From NCBI GenBank assembly GCA_000231825.2, contig JH720301.1, forward strand, positions 1,474,123 through 1,538,122: a stretch of DNA of 64,000 nt, read 5' to 3'. Made by a program: the position numbers and the translations under genes. This stretch comes from Tetrahymena elliotti 4EA (lineage: Eukaryota > Ciliophora > Oligohymenophorea > Hymenostomatida > Tetrahymenidae). Positions 27,836 through 40,038 of the stretch are shown here, in pieces (position 1 is the first letter of the stretch; each line of letters starts with the position of its first letter). Under the pieces are notes generated by a model, which saw nothing but the letters and a program-made list of their open reading frames with translations, made no database searches and had not been told where the DNA came from.

Positions 27836-29211
27836 ATTCTAAGTATTTTATAATTCATGTAGCACACTCTTAGGAATTCTTTCTTTTAAAATATTAGAAA
27901 AATTTAATTCATTTTATCTCAAAATATTTCAAAAAAGTATATTTGATAACTCTTTTTCATTAAAAAATATCAAAATGTTAAATTTTTGAAAGATGCAATT
28001 AATTACTCTCTATCCCTTTTATACTATGAGAGTTAGTTATCCTTGTAGATTATTCCAAAGCTGGTAACACAGTAGAAGATCTATTATTACCAGGCGCTTT
28101 TGAAATGTAAGGATTAGATTAGTTTAAATTTTTAACTGATTGCATAACTAATTTTTGTAAAAGTTTCAAAGGTATTTATAACTCTTGCTAATAAATTCTA
28201 CAAATATGCAAAGAATGTTTTATTTTTTAATAATTAATTATTTAAATAGTATAAATTAAAATTTAATGAAAATGGTTTATTTAAGTATTTACTGTCCCAT
28301 AAAGGGCACAACAAAATTTTAAAGCTATATTTTATGATGATAAAATAATTTTTTATTCAATTAGTGATAATTTAAATATTTAATTAACATAAATGATAAA
28401 AGATCTAAAAAATATTTAAATAAATAATAGTTTAGGTAAAATGAAGATTTCTGTTGACTATCATACTATCAGATTTAAAAATCAATTCTACTTTAAAGGT
28501 ACTAAAAAATTTGTACAAAAAATATTATGTTTATCCATTTAATGTTAATCATTTATAAACTTTAATTGAAATATTAAATGTCTGTATTTTGAACTTTAAT
28601 TATCCATCCATTATTAATTTTATTTAGAAAATATTAAGGAAATTTTAAGTGAGAAAATAATAAATAAATCTTATTTTATCTCAAATAAAATTTACAATAT
28701 TAATGATGATCAAACCAAATATGTAATCAAACCCTTATCACTATCTAAAATTATTTTTATTTGATTAAAAATATTAGCAATCTTAATACTTTTAATTAAT
28801 AGTTATTTTTAGGTTAAGAAAAAATCAAGTTACTTGAATAAAGATAATGCAGTATCATTAAAAACTTGAATCTTTCACTATTAATTTTAAAAATTAAATC
28901 TAGAATAGAAAAATTTAAATAATAAATTAATTTTATCTTATTTTTTATTGATTTTTATAAGCAGCATTTATTTAGTTTGTTTGTAATAAAGAGTCTCATT
29001 GAGTCCTTCATTTGTATTTTAAAGCCCATAGATAGGTTGAGGTATTGTCTTATTGTCTATTGATACAGTGGGAAAAGGATAAAGAGAAAAAAAGTATTTG
29101 CTTGTTTTTTTTCAGAATCATAAAAAGAATCAAATATATAAGTGTTGCTTTATAGATAATCATAAAAATCAAATATATAATAAAAAGAAATAAAATTTGT
29201 AATTAATTAGA
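27836..29211. other. Intergenic, 1.4 kb
   Basis: This is the divergent upstream region between the coiled-coil gene (-) and the small membrane protein gene (+). It contains one exon-like open segment (listed separately) and is otherwise non-coding AT-rich DNA. Confidence 0.5.
28030..28269 (+). other. Exon-like open segment of unknown status
   Basis: Seventy-nine codons are open after a TGA at 28027-28029. The reading includes VDYSKAGNTVEDLLLPGAFE and a Cys-rich tail (TNFCKSF, CQQILQICKEC). The use of GCT, GGT, GGC, CCA and GAA codons looks more like coding than the surroundings do. There is no good start codon, so it would need an upstream exon that I could not find. The opposite strand is also open here, so this may be chance or a gene relic. 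Confidence 0.25.
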
Positions 29212-29496
29212 ATGGTTAATACTGCATATCCTACTCCTTTAAAGACTATTTTAAAGACAACCCCTGCTTTCGTTGTCTATTTTGTTTTCGGATTGGGTTT
29301 CTCTACTGTTATCTACGACATAGTCTACCACCCTAAAGATCGTATTGAGAGATTCTACTTCAGATCTAGCAAGTTTGAGAGATTAGCAAGAAAGAGAGAT
29401 GAAAAATTAAGACATTACTTCAAGCCTGCTATTGAATGGTAACCTTGGTACAATACCTCGACCAACCAAGTCACTAGACCTCTTCTCAGATATTGA
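29212..29496 (+). CDS. Small single-helix membrane protein, likely mitochondrial
   Basis: A single exon encodes 94 residues when the in-frame TAA and TAG are read as Gln; it ends ATT-TGA-free at TAT-TGA 29494-29496. There is one hydrophobic helix at about residues 18-40 (FVVYFVFGLGFSTVIYDIVY), a short N-terminal side, and a basic C-terminal half rich in Arg/Lys (DRIERFYFRSSKFERLARKR). The codons are unusually C/G-ending for this window (ACC, CAC, AAG, ATC, TCT), the pattern of highly expressed ciliate genes. Size, topology and codon use resemble accessory subunits of ciliate respiratory complexes or ATP synthase. That assignment is inference; I do not recognise the family. Confidence 0.85.
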
Positions 29497-30541
29497 AAAA
29501 ATTATTATAATAAGCATAAATTTTAGGTTTCAAATATAAATGAGGGAGTATATATGATTAAATGCAAAAACTTAATTAGCTATCAATGTTGATGAAATAT
29601 ATCATAAATGATTGATTAATATTCTATTATACTAGATGTGAACTTTCTAATAAGATATATCAAAATAAAATTAGCAAATTTAAAAAATTAATAGAATTGA
29701 AAAGGCAAATTTAATAAGCCTTAATTATGACTGGTGTATGTAATTCATATTGATTGCAGTAAGTTTTTCTTTCTTAAAAAAATTAATCTGCCTACTCACT
29801 TAATTTAAGTTAACATATTTTTAATAAAATATTTAATGTAAAATAGATATAGTTTAATAAATAAAAAAGTAAAGCTTAAATAAATAATAAAATAAAACTC
29901 CCCCTTGATGAAATAATATTCAACCATCATTCATTTTCCTAATTTAAAATCAATTTTTATCATTAAAAATACATCAAGAACTTAATTCTGTTTAAAATAA
30001 TAAATATATTATATTAACTTTTAAACCCTATCTAAGTAATACAAATAATCAATAGTTAAATTGAAAACAATTTTAAGCAACCTCAATATATTATTTAAAA
30101 GTTTTGAAATACTCTTAAAAATAAAGAAAAATTTAATTTTTAATTTAAAAAATTTTATATATTTTAAAAAAAAACATTTTATTTAGTTGGATTCTATTTA
30201 ATTACTAGAAATAGATTAAAATTTATTTCAGAAGAGTTAACATTTTATATTAAGAAATCTTTTCAAGAAAAACAAAATTTTTTAATTTAAAAATTTTAAT
30301 CTTAATTTAAAAAAATATTTTATTTAATTCTGTTAATTAAAGATGATTTAAATATATCAAAGACCTACCAGCTTATTTTATAGTAAATGAGATATAATAA
30401 TATTTAATTGCAAGAGAGTTCTAAAAATTTGTTGAAAATAAATAAATATCTAATTTAAAATTGTTAGGATATATATTTTATAATAAAATGAATTTAAGAA
30501 AATATTGAATGTGGATTTATTATTTTCACATTATTCTAAAA
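29497..30541. other. Convergent intergenic region
   Basis: One kilobase of AT-rich DNA lies between the 3' ends of the small membrane protein gene and the triple-C2 gene. No supported feature. Confidence 0.6.
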
Positions 30542-32719
30542 TCAATCATAATTAAGAAGCTAAGGGCCTTAGTAGTAGCCAGGAGAAGAATCTACTTTAG
30601 ATTAAAATCTTTATCCTAGGCCAAATGAAACACCAGGCTTTTAAGCTGGAGACTTATGGAAAATTTCATATCTAGAATCAGGTGTATATAGTTTTTGCTT
30701 AGAATATTTGGCATTATCAAAATATTTTCCGCTGAAGTTTGAAGGTGCATTATAACTGAAAGATTCAAATCCATCATATTACTTTTATGGAAATCTTTAA
30801 GCCTTGCTCATAGAGTAAGATTGGATACTATGTCTTAGGGATTAAGCGCTATGAACATTAGACATTCCCAAACCAAATACTGAATCTTTATAAAGTTTAT
30901 TATATTCATAAACATTAATTTTATAATTAATTTTAGGCAAAGATATTGAATGGGCAGCTTTGATTGCTTGAGGAGGTTTTGGAGGGGAAGGGGAATGCCT
31001 AACTACTGGGGTTTTAATTCTAAAAATATTGCTGCTATCATCTAGTTGAGGAAGAAAACTTTTGTTTCTTTCAGTTGACATCACACTTTATTTCATCAAC
31101 TCTCTTCTTTTTAATAACATTTCTCTCTTTTTGATTTCTTCTTCTGTGGGTTTTGTTTTTTTTCTCACATCTAATGGATCATTTTTTGATGATTCTTTCA
31201 TTTGATTTTCCAGTCTTTTGATAGCAAATAAGTTAAATCAAAAAACTTTAGATATTTTTGTTATAATTTACTTAAATTCGAAGTCAATGTACATCTATCC
31301 TTGTAAACTTTCTTCATTGTAAAGCTCTACTTTTTGGGATCTAAATTTTCCTCCATCAGAAACAGAGGATTCAAGAATAAGATACCCATATCCAATAACA
31401 TCATCTTCTTATTTACAACTTTTGTCTTAAAGTTTTACTTCAATCTTATTGTCAAAAGAAGTTGATGTGAAGTATATCAATTCTTTCCACTCAGGTTTAT
31501 TTGTTGTTTGGTTTAAAACACTGGATTTTTCTATTTAGCTTCCCCATAGAATAAGCACTTATGGGTCTTAAACTTAAAGATTTTTCTCTAAGTAAACTCT
31601 TATAGTGGAAACAATTAGCTTTCCAGGCCTCATTATGTATGGGCTTGCAAGTCTTCCATTACTCTTTTAAGAAATTAAATTTATAAAATTATTAAAATAC
31701 TAAATTATTTTTTACAACTAAGGAATCATCTAAGCTAGCATTAGTAGGAGCTACAGGCAATTGATATTCTGTTTAAAAATAAAGACTTCCTACAGTTTAA
31801 CCATCTAAAGTAATTGGAATTTTATTGGCTGATGAGCCTTAAGGAATTTATTTAAATTTTAAGATTGCTGACCCAATTTTTTCTTCAATTTACTCACCAT
31901 CAACTATTTCTAAAGAGAGTTCCTACTCAGTTTCTATAACTAAATTAAATGTCTCTGACCACTTTAGATTCTTCCCAGAGGTAATTGATTAGTTCGTTCT
32001 CCATATTTTTTTACCCATAGTAATTTTCAAAATAGGATTCTATATTTTATAAATAGAAAAATAATAAAAATTCCATCATAAACTATAAAAAAACTGTTTT
32101 TATTTTTCATAATAAAGCATTTATATATAATAATTTACATTAGGAGCAGATATTTAATTAGCATTCTCAAATTCTAAGTTTGCTTTTATTTTTGTTATCA
32201 AAATTTTATGCACATTAAATTGCTTTTTCTTCTAGTTGGTATTTAACCATGATTAGGCAGGTCCTGCTTCAGGGATGAACTCAATATTAAGAAATATTTC
32301 TCCAATACTATATCCTTCGCTCATCAATTCTACTGGATGATCAACAACACTTTTCTTTTTAATGAATGAGTTAATTCCTACTTCCTGCATTCCTACTAGC
32401 TCTTCCTTATTTCCCTATCCACTCTTAAGAAGATAAATACCTAATCTAGTTTCATCTTTTCTTTTTAAAATAAATATCTCATTCCATTTAGGGTTTGAGC
32501 TTCCTCCTTCAGACAATTTAGTTTTTTTTAATTATTCTCCAAAAACAATTTATGTGATGAGGGGCTATATTTACAATTAAAAATTTTTTAAGTCAATATA
32601 CTATGTATTTTTATATCAAAATAAGAGAATATGTAAAGATTTACTGTTTCATCTACTTAGCCTTAAAGTTTGGTAAGACTTGCACTTTTTACAGTAATTT
32701 TAAATGTTCCTTTACTCAT
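30542..32719 (-). CDS. Protein with three C2 domains
   Basis: Five exons (32645-32719, 32139-32564, 31716-32039, 31272-31663, 30542-31214) give 629 residues with all phases matching. Three C2-type beta-sandwiches are visible by the repeated P-x-W-x-E signature: C2-1 (FKITVKSASLTKL, NPKWNEIFIL), C2-2 (KILITKIKANL, NLKWSETFNLVIE) and C2-3 (GKLIVSTIRVYLEKNLQ, KPEWKELIYFTSTS). C2 domains bind membranes or proteins, often with Ca2+. The usual Asp pairs of the Ca2+ loops are incomplete in C2-1 and C2-2; C2-3 keeps some (VQDPQV, VKLQDKS). The last about 220 residues are a basic Ser/Pro/Tyr-rich disordered tail (for example RHSPSPPKPPQAIKAAH). No membrane segment is seen. It may act as a peripheral membrane adaptor; a ciliary or cortical role is possible but not shown. 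Confidence 0.85.
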
Positions 32720-33821
32720 GTAAATACTAGACTAGTTTTAGAATAATAACTTCTATGGATATATATTAAATATTATTTTTTGCGTTTAAGAAATAAATTA
32801 ATAAAAATAATTAATATCGCTATCAAAAAGTATAACCAACCTAATTGTACATAATATTTACAATATTATAATACCTTTAAAATTATAATTAAATTAAATA
32901 GTTAATTCAGATCAACATAAAATAATTTAATAAATTTATTCAATATTAATTTTTGATAAATGTCAAATCATCTAAATAAATCAGTATTGCTAAAATATTC
33001 TTTACAAGTATATGTTAATGAAGATAACCTCAATTAAGTTGTTTGATTTGATAATCTTTTCCATATAAATAAAATTCAATAAAAAAGTTTTATAATTCAC
33101 AAAAAAACTGTAATTACTACAGAAATTTAAAAAAGAAAAAATATTACTTGTGCTTAATCTAAAATAATTAATTAAATTTCATATATTGTTTCTATTAAAG
33201 CTCATAGAATTAATTTAGAAATATTTTATTTGAAAATACTTATCTTGTCAACAAAATAACTTAATTTTTTTAATCAAATTTGATAGTAAGTAAACTTTGC
33301 TTCATTTAAAAGGCTTTCAAAAATTTTTTAAATAATAAATTGACACTTTAGCCATAGTTTGATAAAATAATTTGAGATGACTTTATTTTATGATATTCAG
33401 TAGTAATTGTTTGTAAAATAAATAATCTTTCAAAAATCATATCTCAAAATAAACAAAAGTAACTAGACTAAAGATCTTTAAAATTATAAACACCAAAGCA
33501 AAAAATATTTTGATCAGAAATAATTTTGAGCATTCGATAAAATTTAATTCAAAAAATAACATTTAAAACTAAAACAAGAGTTTAATTTAAAAAAATATTT
33601 TTAAATTCAAAGATAATTATATTAATAATGCTTAATATTTGGAATTATGAATTTAAACTGAAAATTTGGATTAGAGTATTGAGAGATAATTTTTGGCTTT
33701 AACAAATTTTTATTTAAAATAAAATTAATTAAGTAAATTATTTGTATTCATTTTTGTAAAAAGTAATCTTAAAATTTTTTAATAAATTTAAAATAATAGT
33801 ATAAATCAAAACAAATACTCA
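32720..33821. other. Intergenic, AT-rich
   Basis: This 1.1 kb spacer between two minus-strand genes consists almost entirely of A/T runs. I see no coding, RNA or repeat feature. Confidence 0.6.
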
Positions 33822-36396
33822 TCACTCAAACTGGTGATTAATAAGAATTTTTGCTTTTTTTATAGGCTGTTTTATTTTAAATTTAATTATTTTTATTTGG
33901 TTGGGTTGAAGTAACACTTTAAAAGATGTCTTGTTTACAATTTAAATTTCTGGATTAGAAATCATTAAATTAGATTTTAAAGACATACTGCTAATATAGG
34001 TAATTGCTTACTTTCCTTTATTTTAAATTTTTAATAAGTACCTATAATATTTATCCCAACCTTCTTAAATTTAACCATAGGTAGAAATTTAAATGGTCTT
34101 TAAATCTCTAAAAAAAGATTTAATAAAATTATTATTTATATCTTTGCCTTGATCTCTTTTTAGTAGCTCTAAAATAATAATTAAAATTAGATTCATGCAA
34201 ATTAGTATTTAATTTTTACCAAATTGTATATTTCCAGAAGAATAGCTTGATAAAACCACTTCTTCAAGCTCATTATTTATTTTTTCATCTTTATACATCT
34301 TCACTTTAATTGCATACCTTTACCAAATAATTTAAATTTAATCTAAAGAATAAGCTAGGTAAAAAAATTACTCTCCTTTATCTAATTCTACAAAAGATGA
34401 CTTAGATTGAATGTAAGTCACCTTATTGGAATCCCAGCAGTCTTAGCCATTATAGCATACTTATGTTACTTCATCTGAGGATATCTTAAACAATCTAAAC
34501 TCTATTTTTTATGAGGATAAATCTTTTTTAGTTGCCTATATTAATCGTAAACATAGTTTAGTTTTATAATTCAATTTAAATTTATAATATTTCGCCTTCC
34601 TATTTTAGAGTTTAATCTTTATAGACTAATACTGATAACCATCTTTAAAATATTAAATACAAACATAAGCAAAATATTCTTAGAATTCTTTTAGAGTCAT
34701 ATTAACAATTCCATCTTTTTCATCATAAAAATAATTTCCTAAGGTATTAAAAAACATTTCTTATTTTACCATTCTTTAAAAAATAATTTAAAAATATTAT
34801 TGTTTACCCAAAGCTTTCTTAAGTTCTTTAATTTTTTAAGTATTTTGTTTCTATAGCTTTCCTTACCACTCATTTTTACCCCACGGATTTTTTAACTTTA
34901 CTATTGTTTATTCCTCTTTTAAATAAAATATATTTAATATTAATTTTGATATTTGTAAATTTACTGTAAATATAAAGAGAGAGCAAAGAGTATGCATGGT
35001 TTTAAATTAAGCTAACATTTTCATCTTTCAAGTCAACTTTTGTGGTGACTACAATAATGTAGTTGCTTTTAATACTGTTTTGTAAAAAAGTTAATAACTC
35101 TTATTTAGTAAAATCTTTTATCCAAAATCCTTCTGTTGGATATGGTAAAATACTCTCCATAGCATCTTCAATAAGCATTTGCTCTGTATCAAAATAGCTT
35201 CCATTCATTTTTGCCCATGCTTTCTCTAATAAGGCAACCCATATTGAGTTTTTATAAAATTTAGAGTAAATTAACTATTTATTTTTCTAATGGCAAGGAA
35301 GATAGTAATCTATTATAACTTATTCTGCATAACCATTGCAGTAAAATGTTGTGCAATATAATCCTATTTCAGGTTTAGAAATATCAAAATTAAATATTGA
35401 TTTTATAAGCTAAGGGTTCATTGATAGCGATTGCAGTACAGCTAAGAAATAACAATTCATAGACTCTCCCTAAATTTTTTAATAAATTTGAAACATTAAA
35501 TCAAGGTTTTAATTTAAGAGTATTCCCTTTCAGTAATTCATAGAACTAGTTTACTCTAATCTATTCATGCAATAAAGAAGAATAAGAGGATAAAAATGAA
35601 ATTTTGAAGTAGCTTTTTGAATTTATTCAGGGATTAAATATTGTACTTACATTCAAAATTTTAAAAAACTTACTTGGATTATATTTGATGGTGAAATTTA
35701 TTCAAAAAGAGAATATTTGCTTTTCTTTTCATAGGAAAGAAAATATTCATTCTAACTATATTTACAAATATGTTCAGGTTAAAGCCATATTATCTATTTA
35801 TCCTTTTACTAATTTGAGTTAAAGTTTATTCCAAAAACATTTTGTGGTATATGAAGAAAAGAAGGATCTATAAATTTGTACGTAATAAATAAAGATGTAT
35901 CGATTTGTTTAAATGAAAGTTTATGGCTTTAAAACATAAGAAACTCCTTAAAATAATTGATAGTAAATGTGCTTACATATTTGTAATTTATTTGGCTAAA
36001 GTCTAAATTTGTTCCATTATTAGTTTTTTCAATTAAATACTAATGTGAGTGCTAAGAATTATATGATAACGTTAAACTAACATATTTTTGATACAGTTTA
36101 TCAAGTGAGAATCCTCCTACTTTAAATAATATCTTTAAACTATCAACAGAATTATACTAAAAGCATAAATCTAAAATTGTTTATTTTTCTTTATTCTTTT
36201 AATGAAAAATAGTTTAGCTGAATTGACTGTATGATACTTCAGAAATATAGAATATCAAATATTTAAGCAATCTATGTTTATTGTATAAACATATCAAGTG
36301 AATTACTGTATTTTTTTACTCATCTAATTAATCATTCAAATCTAAATCTTTATTCTCTATTAAATGGATAAGATATTCCAGTTTACTAAATTACAT
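33822..36396 (-). CDS. Ankyrin-calpain cysteine protease
   Basis: Four exons (35977-36396, 35674-35946, 34965-35469, 33822-34915) give 763 residues, or 746 if a 51-nt segment in the last exon is also an intron. Residues about 1-120 look like ankyrin repeats (LEYLIHLIENKDLDLN, NTVIHLICLYNKHRLLKYL). The calpain protease core follows: entry motif WLQPEHI, nucleophile Cys237 in QGESMNCYFLAVLQSL, His389 in QNHAYSLLS, and Asn409 in LKNPWGKNEW. The spacing (152 and 20 residues) is like that of classical calpains, so an active enzyme is expected. The rest resembles the calpain beta-sandwich domains. I see no EF hands. Calpains cut proteins at limited sites, often triggered by Ca2+. The start ATG lies 80 bases from the end of the next gene. 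Confidence 0.9.
34169..34219 (-). other. Possible 51-nt intron with no stop and length divisible by 3
   Basis: Bounded by GTAAAAATT and TTATTTTAG, this segment can be read through (GKNQILICMNLI) or removed without changing frame. The hydrophobic read-through sequence and very high A/T content favour an intron. Confidence 0.6.
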
Positions 36397-36476
36397 ATAA
36401 AAACTAAAAAATATAAAATATAAAATAAATAAATAATAAAATTATTGACAAAAACATGGAAAAAAATAAAAGAAGG

Positions 36477-36998
36477 TCATTTTTTAAAAATAACTTGGTT
36501 GATAAGATAATTATCTGAAAGATCATTTACTTTATTTGCTAACTTAGTGCTTTTTTATGTTTATTTTTTTTTGATAGGCTTTTATGCTGCTTCGTTATTA
36601 TCTTTTTAAACTATATTTTATTCTTGATGATCAGGAATATTTTATGCTTAAGAGGAATTATCAGCTTTAATATTGATAATTTCATTTTTGTTATCTTCTT
36701 ATTTTTAAGCATTTTTTTCATATTTTTTGATAGCTTTCATTTTCTTTTTATATTCTGCTTTCTCTTTTTTATAGTTCTTTTATGCTTTTTCTTCTAAATT
36801 CAAATATCTTTACATGTCTTAATCTGGAAGATCACTAAACATCTCTTTGACTTTTTTTGCAATTTAACTTTATTTTAGCTTAGGGTCTTCTTATTTAAGC
36901 TTCAAACCTACTTCTTAAAGGTAATGATGGAAAGCAGATTAAGGAGGTTTTGGCTTTTATAATTTTTTTTCAATATCTTCTTATGATTGCTTAATCAT
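36477..36998 (-). CDS. HMG-box protein
   Basis: A single exon encodes 173 residues. Residues about 12-80 form an HMG box (QKPKPPQSAFHHYLQEV, IAKKVKEMFSDLPDQDMQ, YKKEKAEYKKKMKAI), the three-helix fold that binds and bends DNA. The remainder is Gln/Asn/Lys-rich and disordered. The HMG region is clearly paralogous to that of the gene at 40,039-40,758: both start with K-P-x-P-P-Q-S-A-F and share IAKKVKEMF. This copy ends at TGA 36479-36477 without any selenoprotein domain. Proteins of this size with one HMG box act as chromatin architectural factors. It lies only 80 bases downstream of the calpain start on the same strand. Confidence 0.85.
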
Positions 36999-38171
36999 GA
37001 TTTATTCTTATTTATTACTCTCAAATAAATTTTTTGAACTAATTAATTAAAATTAAAACGATAAAAATATCGAATTTTTAAATTAAATTTTTTTAATGAA
37101 TATTTTAAAATTAAAAGACACATTTAAAACTGTTTCCCAAATAATTTAAAATGATTATTTCAAATATGAAAAGTAAATAAAATAGATTATTCTATCAATT
37201 ATAAAATAAATTTTACACTTTCATCTAAAATTATCTTCATTTAAAAATAAATAAATAAACTTTATATTATTAAATTTATGAGGAATTCAAAAATGATTTT
37301 AAAACTGAAAATAAAGTTTCAATATTATTTTGGCTTATTATAAATGCTAAGTTAATTTCTAACAAATTTAAAATATAAAATTATTATCTAGTCTATAAAA
37401 AATCATAAACATGAATGAATTAAAATATAAAGATATTATTCTTACATATTTTCAAAGAAGAAAATGAATACAAATTATTTTATTTTTAATGAAAGAACTT
37501 CAATAAAATTATTTATAAAATAATTAAAATAAATCTAAATGATATTTTTTTTGGATTAAACTAATTTTAAAAATAAAATATTAAATTTCAATGAGGTTTG
37601 AGATAAAAAAGATTAATTATAAAATTCCAACATATTTTTATTTGAAACATTTGAAAAAATGATTGGAATTCGATCTAATTTTAAACAAATTTATTTTACT
37701 TTTTTAGATGTTTTCAAAACAAATTGATAGTTTTTATGATTTGAAATAGTTTAATTTATAGTTTTAATTAATTTAAATTTATGGTTTTTACACTCAATGG
37801 TTATTTTTAGAATGTAAATCTAATTATTAACTGAAGATTGCTTTAATAAGTTGGAAAACAAAAGTAACTAATAAAAATAGAAAAGCACAGAATTAAATTT
37901 GTAGGAATAAAATCTAATTTATTTATATGATAATTATATAGGTATGAAAATATACAACGATACTTATTTAATTTAGAGGAATTAGTAGTTTTTTATAATA
38001 GTAATTTAAAGGGAATAAATATTGAATTTTCATTTAGAGGAAAAAAGATAGTTAACATAATTGTTCCAAGTTGTTCCAGAAATATTTGCCTTTTATTAAA
38101 TTTTAAAAAAATATTGAATATAAATAAAAATGATTAATTTATTGTAAGCTCTAAGGTTTTAAAATATATTG
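36999..38171. other. Intergenic, AT-rich
   Basis: This 1.2 kb stretch lies between the HMG-box gene and the Mpv17 gene. It has no coding signal on either strand and no clear repeat. Confidence 0.6.
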
Positions 38172-38814
38172 TCAAAAAAATAATACGCATATTGCTTTGA
38201 GATAGGCAGGAACAAAAAGATGAATTAGGCATGAGGCTACAGGCCATGCTTAATGGTAATTTTATAAAGAGAAGGAAACCTTAGTTTCAAAAGCATTATA
38301 TATAGAGTCTAAGCTGTTATTATAAAGTATGTTAAAATTAACATGGTAAATTAATTGCATGACTGGGAAGCATATAAAGTAGTCTAATAACATTTTAGCT
38401 ATAAGTCTATCAAAACTAATCTTTTTAGTCACTTTATCATATATAGGAGTATTAAGAGGTTTACCAAGTAAAAACTTTAAAGTCTGAGGTTGAATTTTAT
38501 TGAACCAAACAAAAAGCCAAGGAGCTGCTATAAATCCGACTGTGTAATTAATTCCAATTCTTTTGAAATCATAAGTTTTTCTTTCTTCAAAGAAAGTTTA
38601 ATAAGTAAAGTCAGCAGTTGACAAAATGAGTCCTAAAATATTTCATAAGAAATTATTTGATGAGAAAGGAAATAAAATTTAATAAACATAGAAAGTATGA
38701 AAATATATATTAATTAGTATAAAAAATATCTCATAAGAATCAATATTTACCTGAAGTAAACATCCTAGTGAGGTAAGGATATTTGTTAAGGCAATTTTTG
38801 TATATGTTAATCAT
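38172..38814 (-). CDS. Mpv17/PMP22 family membrane protein
   Basis: Two exons (38751-38814, 38172-38632) give 174 residues, the typical family length. The N-terminal signature is YKNCLNKYPYLTRMFTSGLI followed by the D-x-x-x-Q of STADFTYQ. The C-terminal family signature is present as QAWPVASCLIHLFVPAYLK, equivalent to the W-P-x-x-Q-x-x-N-F-x-x-V-P block. Four hydrophobic segments fit the four-helix fold. Members sit in the peroxisomal membrane (PMP22, PXMP2) or inner mitochondrial membrane (Mpv17, Sym1) and probably form channels for small solutes. Which membrane it uses cannot be told here. It sits between the two paralogous HMG-box genes, all on the minus strand. Confidence 0.88.
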
Positions 38815-39920
38815 TTTAAATAATTTATGTGTATTGAGTTTGAGTGTTTGTTATGTTTTTTGACCAAAGCCAAGAAAGAGGCTGCTGCTAACTTTGAGAT
38901 AAAGTTATGTGTTTTAAAATTCAATATTTTCACTTTTTTTTGTTTTATTAATGATTATCAGAAATAATTACAATTTCAGATGAAAATTTTTAAAAAGATG
39001 CATAATATAGATAAACTGATTGCACCTCATAGCTAGTAAATTAATATTTAATTTTTTCACCTTAGTAGTTCATTTTATGAGAAATTATCTAATTAATTAC
39101 AAACCAAGTAAATATTTTTAATTATTTTGCAATCAGTAATTGTATGACTAACTTTATATTTTCACTGCGTCACTTTTTTGAAAATAAATCTTACAACCAT
39201 TTTTGCAAAAATATAATCTGCCTAATCCTATTTAATTTCATCTTTAGTCCAAATAATTTTATGTGTTTTCTATTAAATTTAATTCTATTTTATCATATTG
39301 AATTAGCCTTAATAAAAATATATGTCTATCATAAATTTTGCTAGAATATTCTGTTCTTGCTGAAAGTCTTCTAATACAAATAAATTCAATAAATTCTATT
39401 ATTTTTCATCTTTGAAATTATTTTCTAACGAAAATGAATGGATAATTGAATATATTTAATCAATAAAATTACAAATACACAAGTTTTTTAGATAGTTACA
39501 CATGAAAACTACCCTATCTATACTTGAATCATAATTATCTATTTGCATTTATTTTCTATTCTATTTAAATTTATTTCAAAAAATGATTGTCTTTTAATCG
39601 AAATTAAGCATTTCATATTTTTAATCCAACTTAATCAATAATTTTTTGATCATAAATGTATTATTTAAATTTATTTTTATTTTTAATTTGAAATAATTTT
39701 TTTAATTAATTGAAGTCATTAATTTTAAATGGTTTATCATCACTCAGACTTTATAATAGTGATACAGTTATTCAATTCGATTTCTAGCTGAAAACATAAA
39801 ATAAAAGATTTAATTTGTAAATATTTTGATTAAATTTATTTATTGACATAATACAATAAAATAAATAAAATATAATAGCTAAAAAGCAAGATTATTGCTT
39901 AAAAAAGTCATTTTGTTCAT
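38815..39920. other. Intergenic between Mpv17 and the selenoprotein gene
   Basis: This is 1.1 kb of AT-rich DNA. A 66-codon ORF at 39144-39344 (+) is hydrophobic low-complexity sequence and is not supported. The 3' UTR of the selenoprotein gene should lie just to the right. Confidence 0.5.
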
Positions 39921-39973
39921 AATATTAAGCTTCATTAGAATTTACTTGAATACTAATCATTTATCTTTAATAA
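39921..39973 (-). promoter_or_regulatory. Candidate SECIS element in the 3' UTR
   Basis: Read on the minus strand, ATGA (39960-39957) is followed by TTAG-T-ATT, a loop containing AA (39947-39946), then AAT-T-CTAA and TGA (39934-39932). TTAG/CTAA and ATT/AAT pair, with one T-T mismatch, which places TGA opposite ATGA in the SECIS quartet arrangement. Lower-stem pairing TATTAA/TTAATA supports the fold. The upper stem (8 pairs) is shorter than usual. It starts about 80 bases after the stop at 40,039. A second, weaker ATGA lies at 40015-40012. Confidence 0.4.
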
Positions 39974-40038
39974 ACATTAAATCCAGGTTTTTAGGTATTA
40001 TAAATTTATAGTCATAAATTAATTTGTTATTTGTGTTT

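Noticed and set aside
34801..34840. A 34-nt GT-AG segment in the calpain gene as an intron
   Set aside because: Removing it shifts the frame into an early TGA, while the unspliced reading continues into the expected calpain sequence.
36477..36998. A possible Sec codon at the stop of the first HMG-box gene
   Set aside because: No selenoprotein-like sequence follows; the adjacent bases lead directly into the calpain start region.
39144..39344. Plus-strand ORF of 66 codons
   Set aside because: It is hydrophobic low-complexity sequence (Phe/Ile/Leu/Asn) without homology signals, inside spacer DNA.
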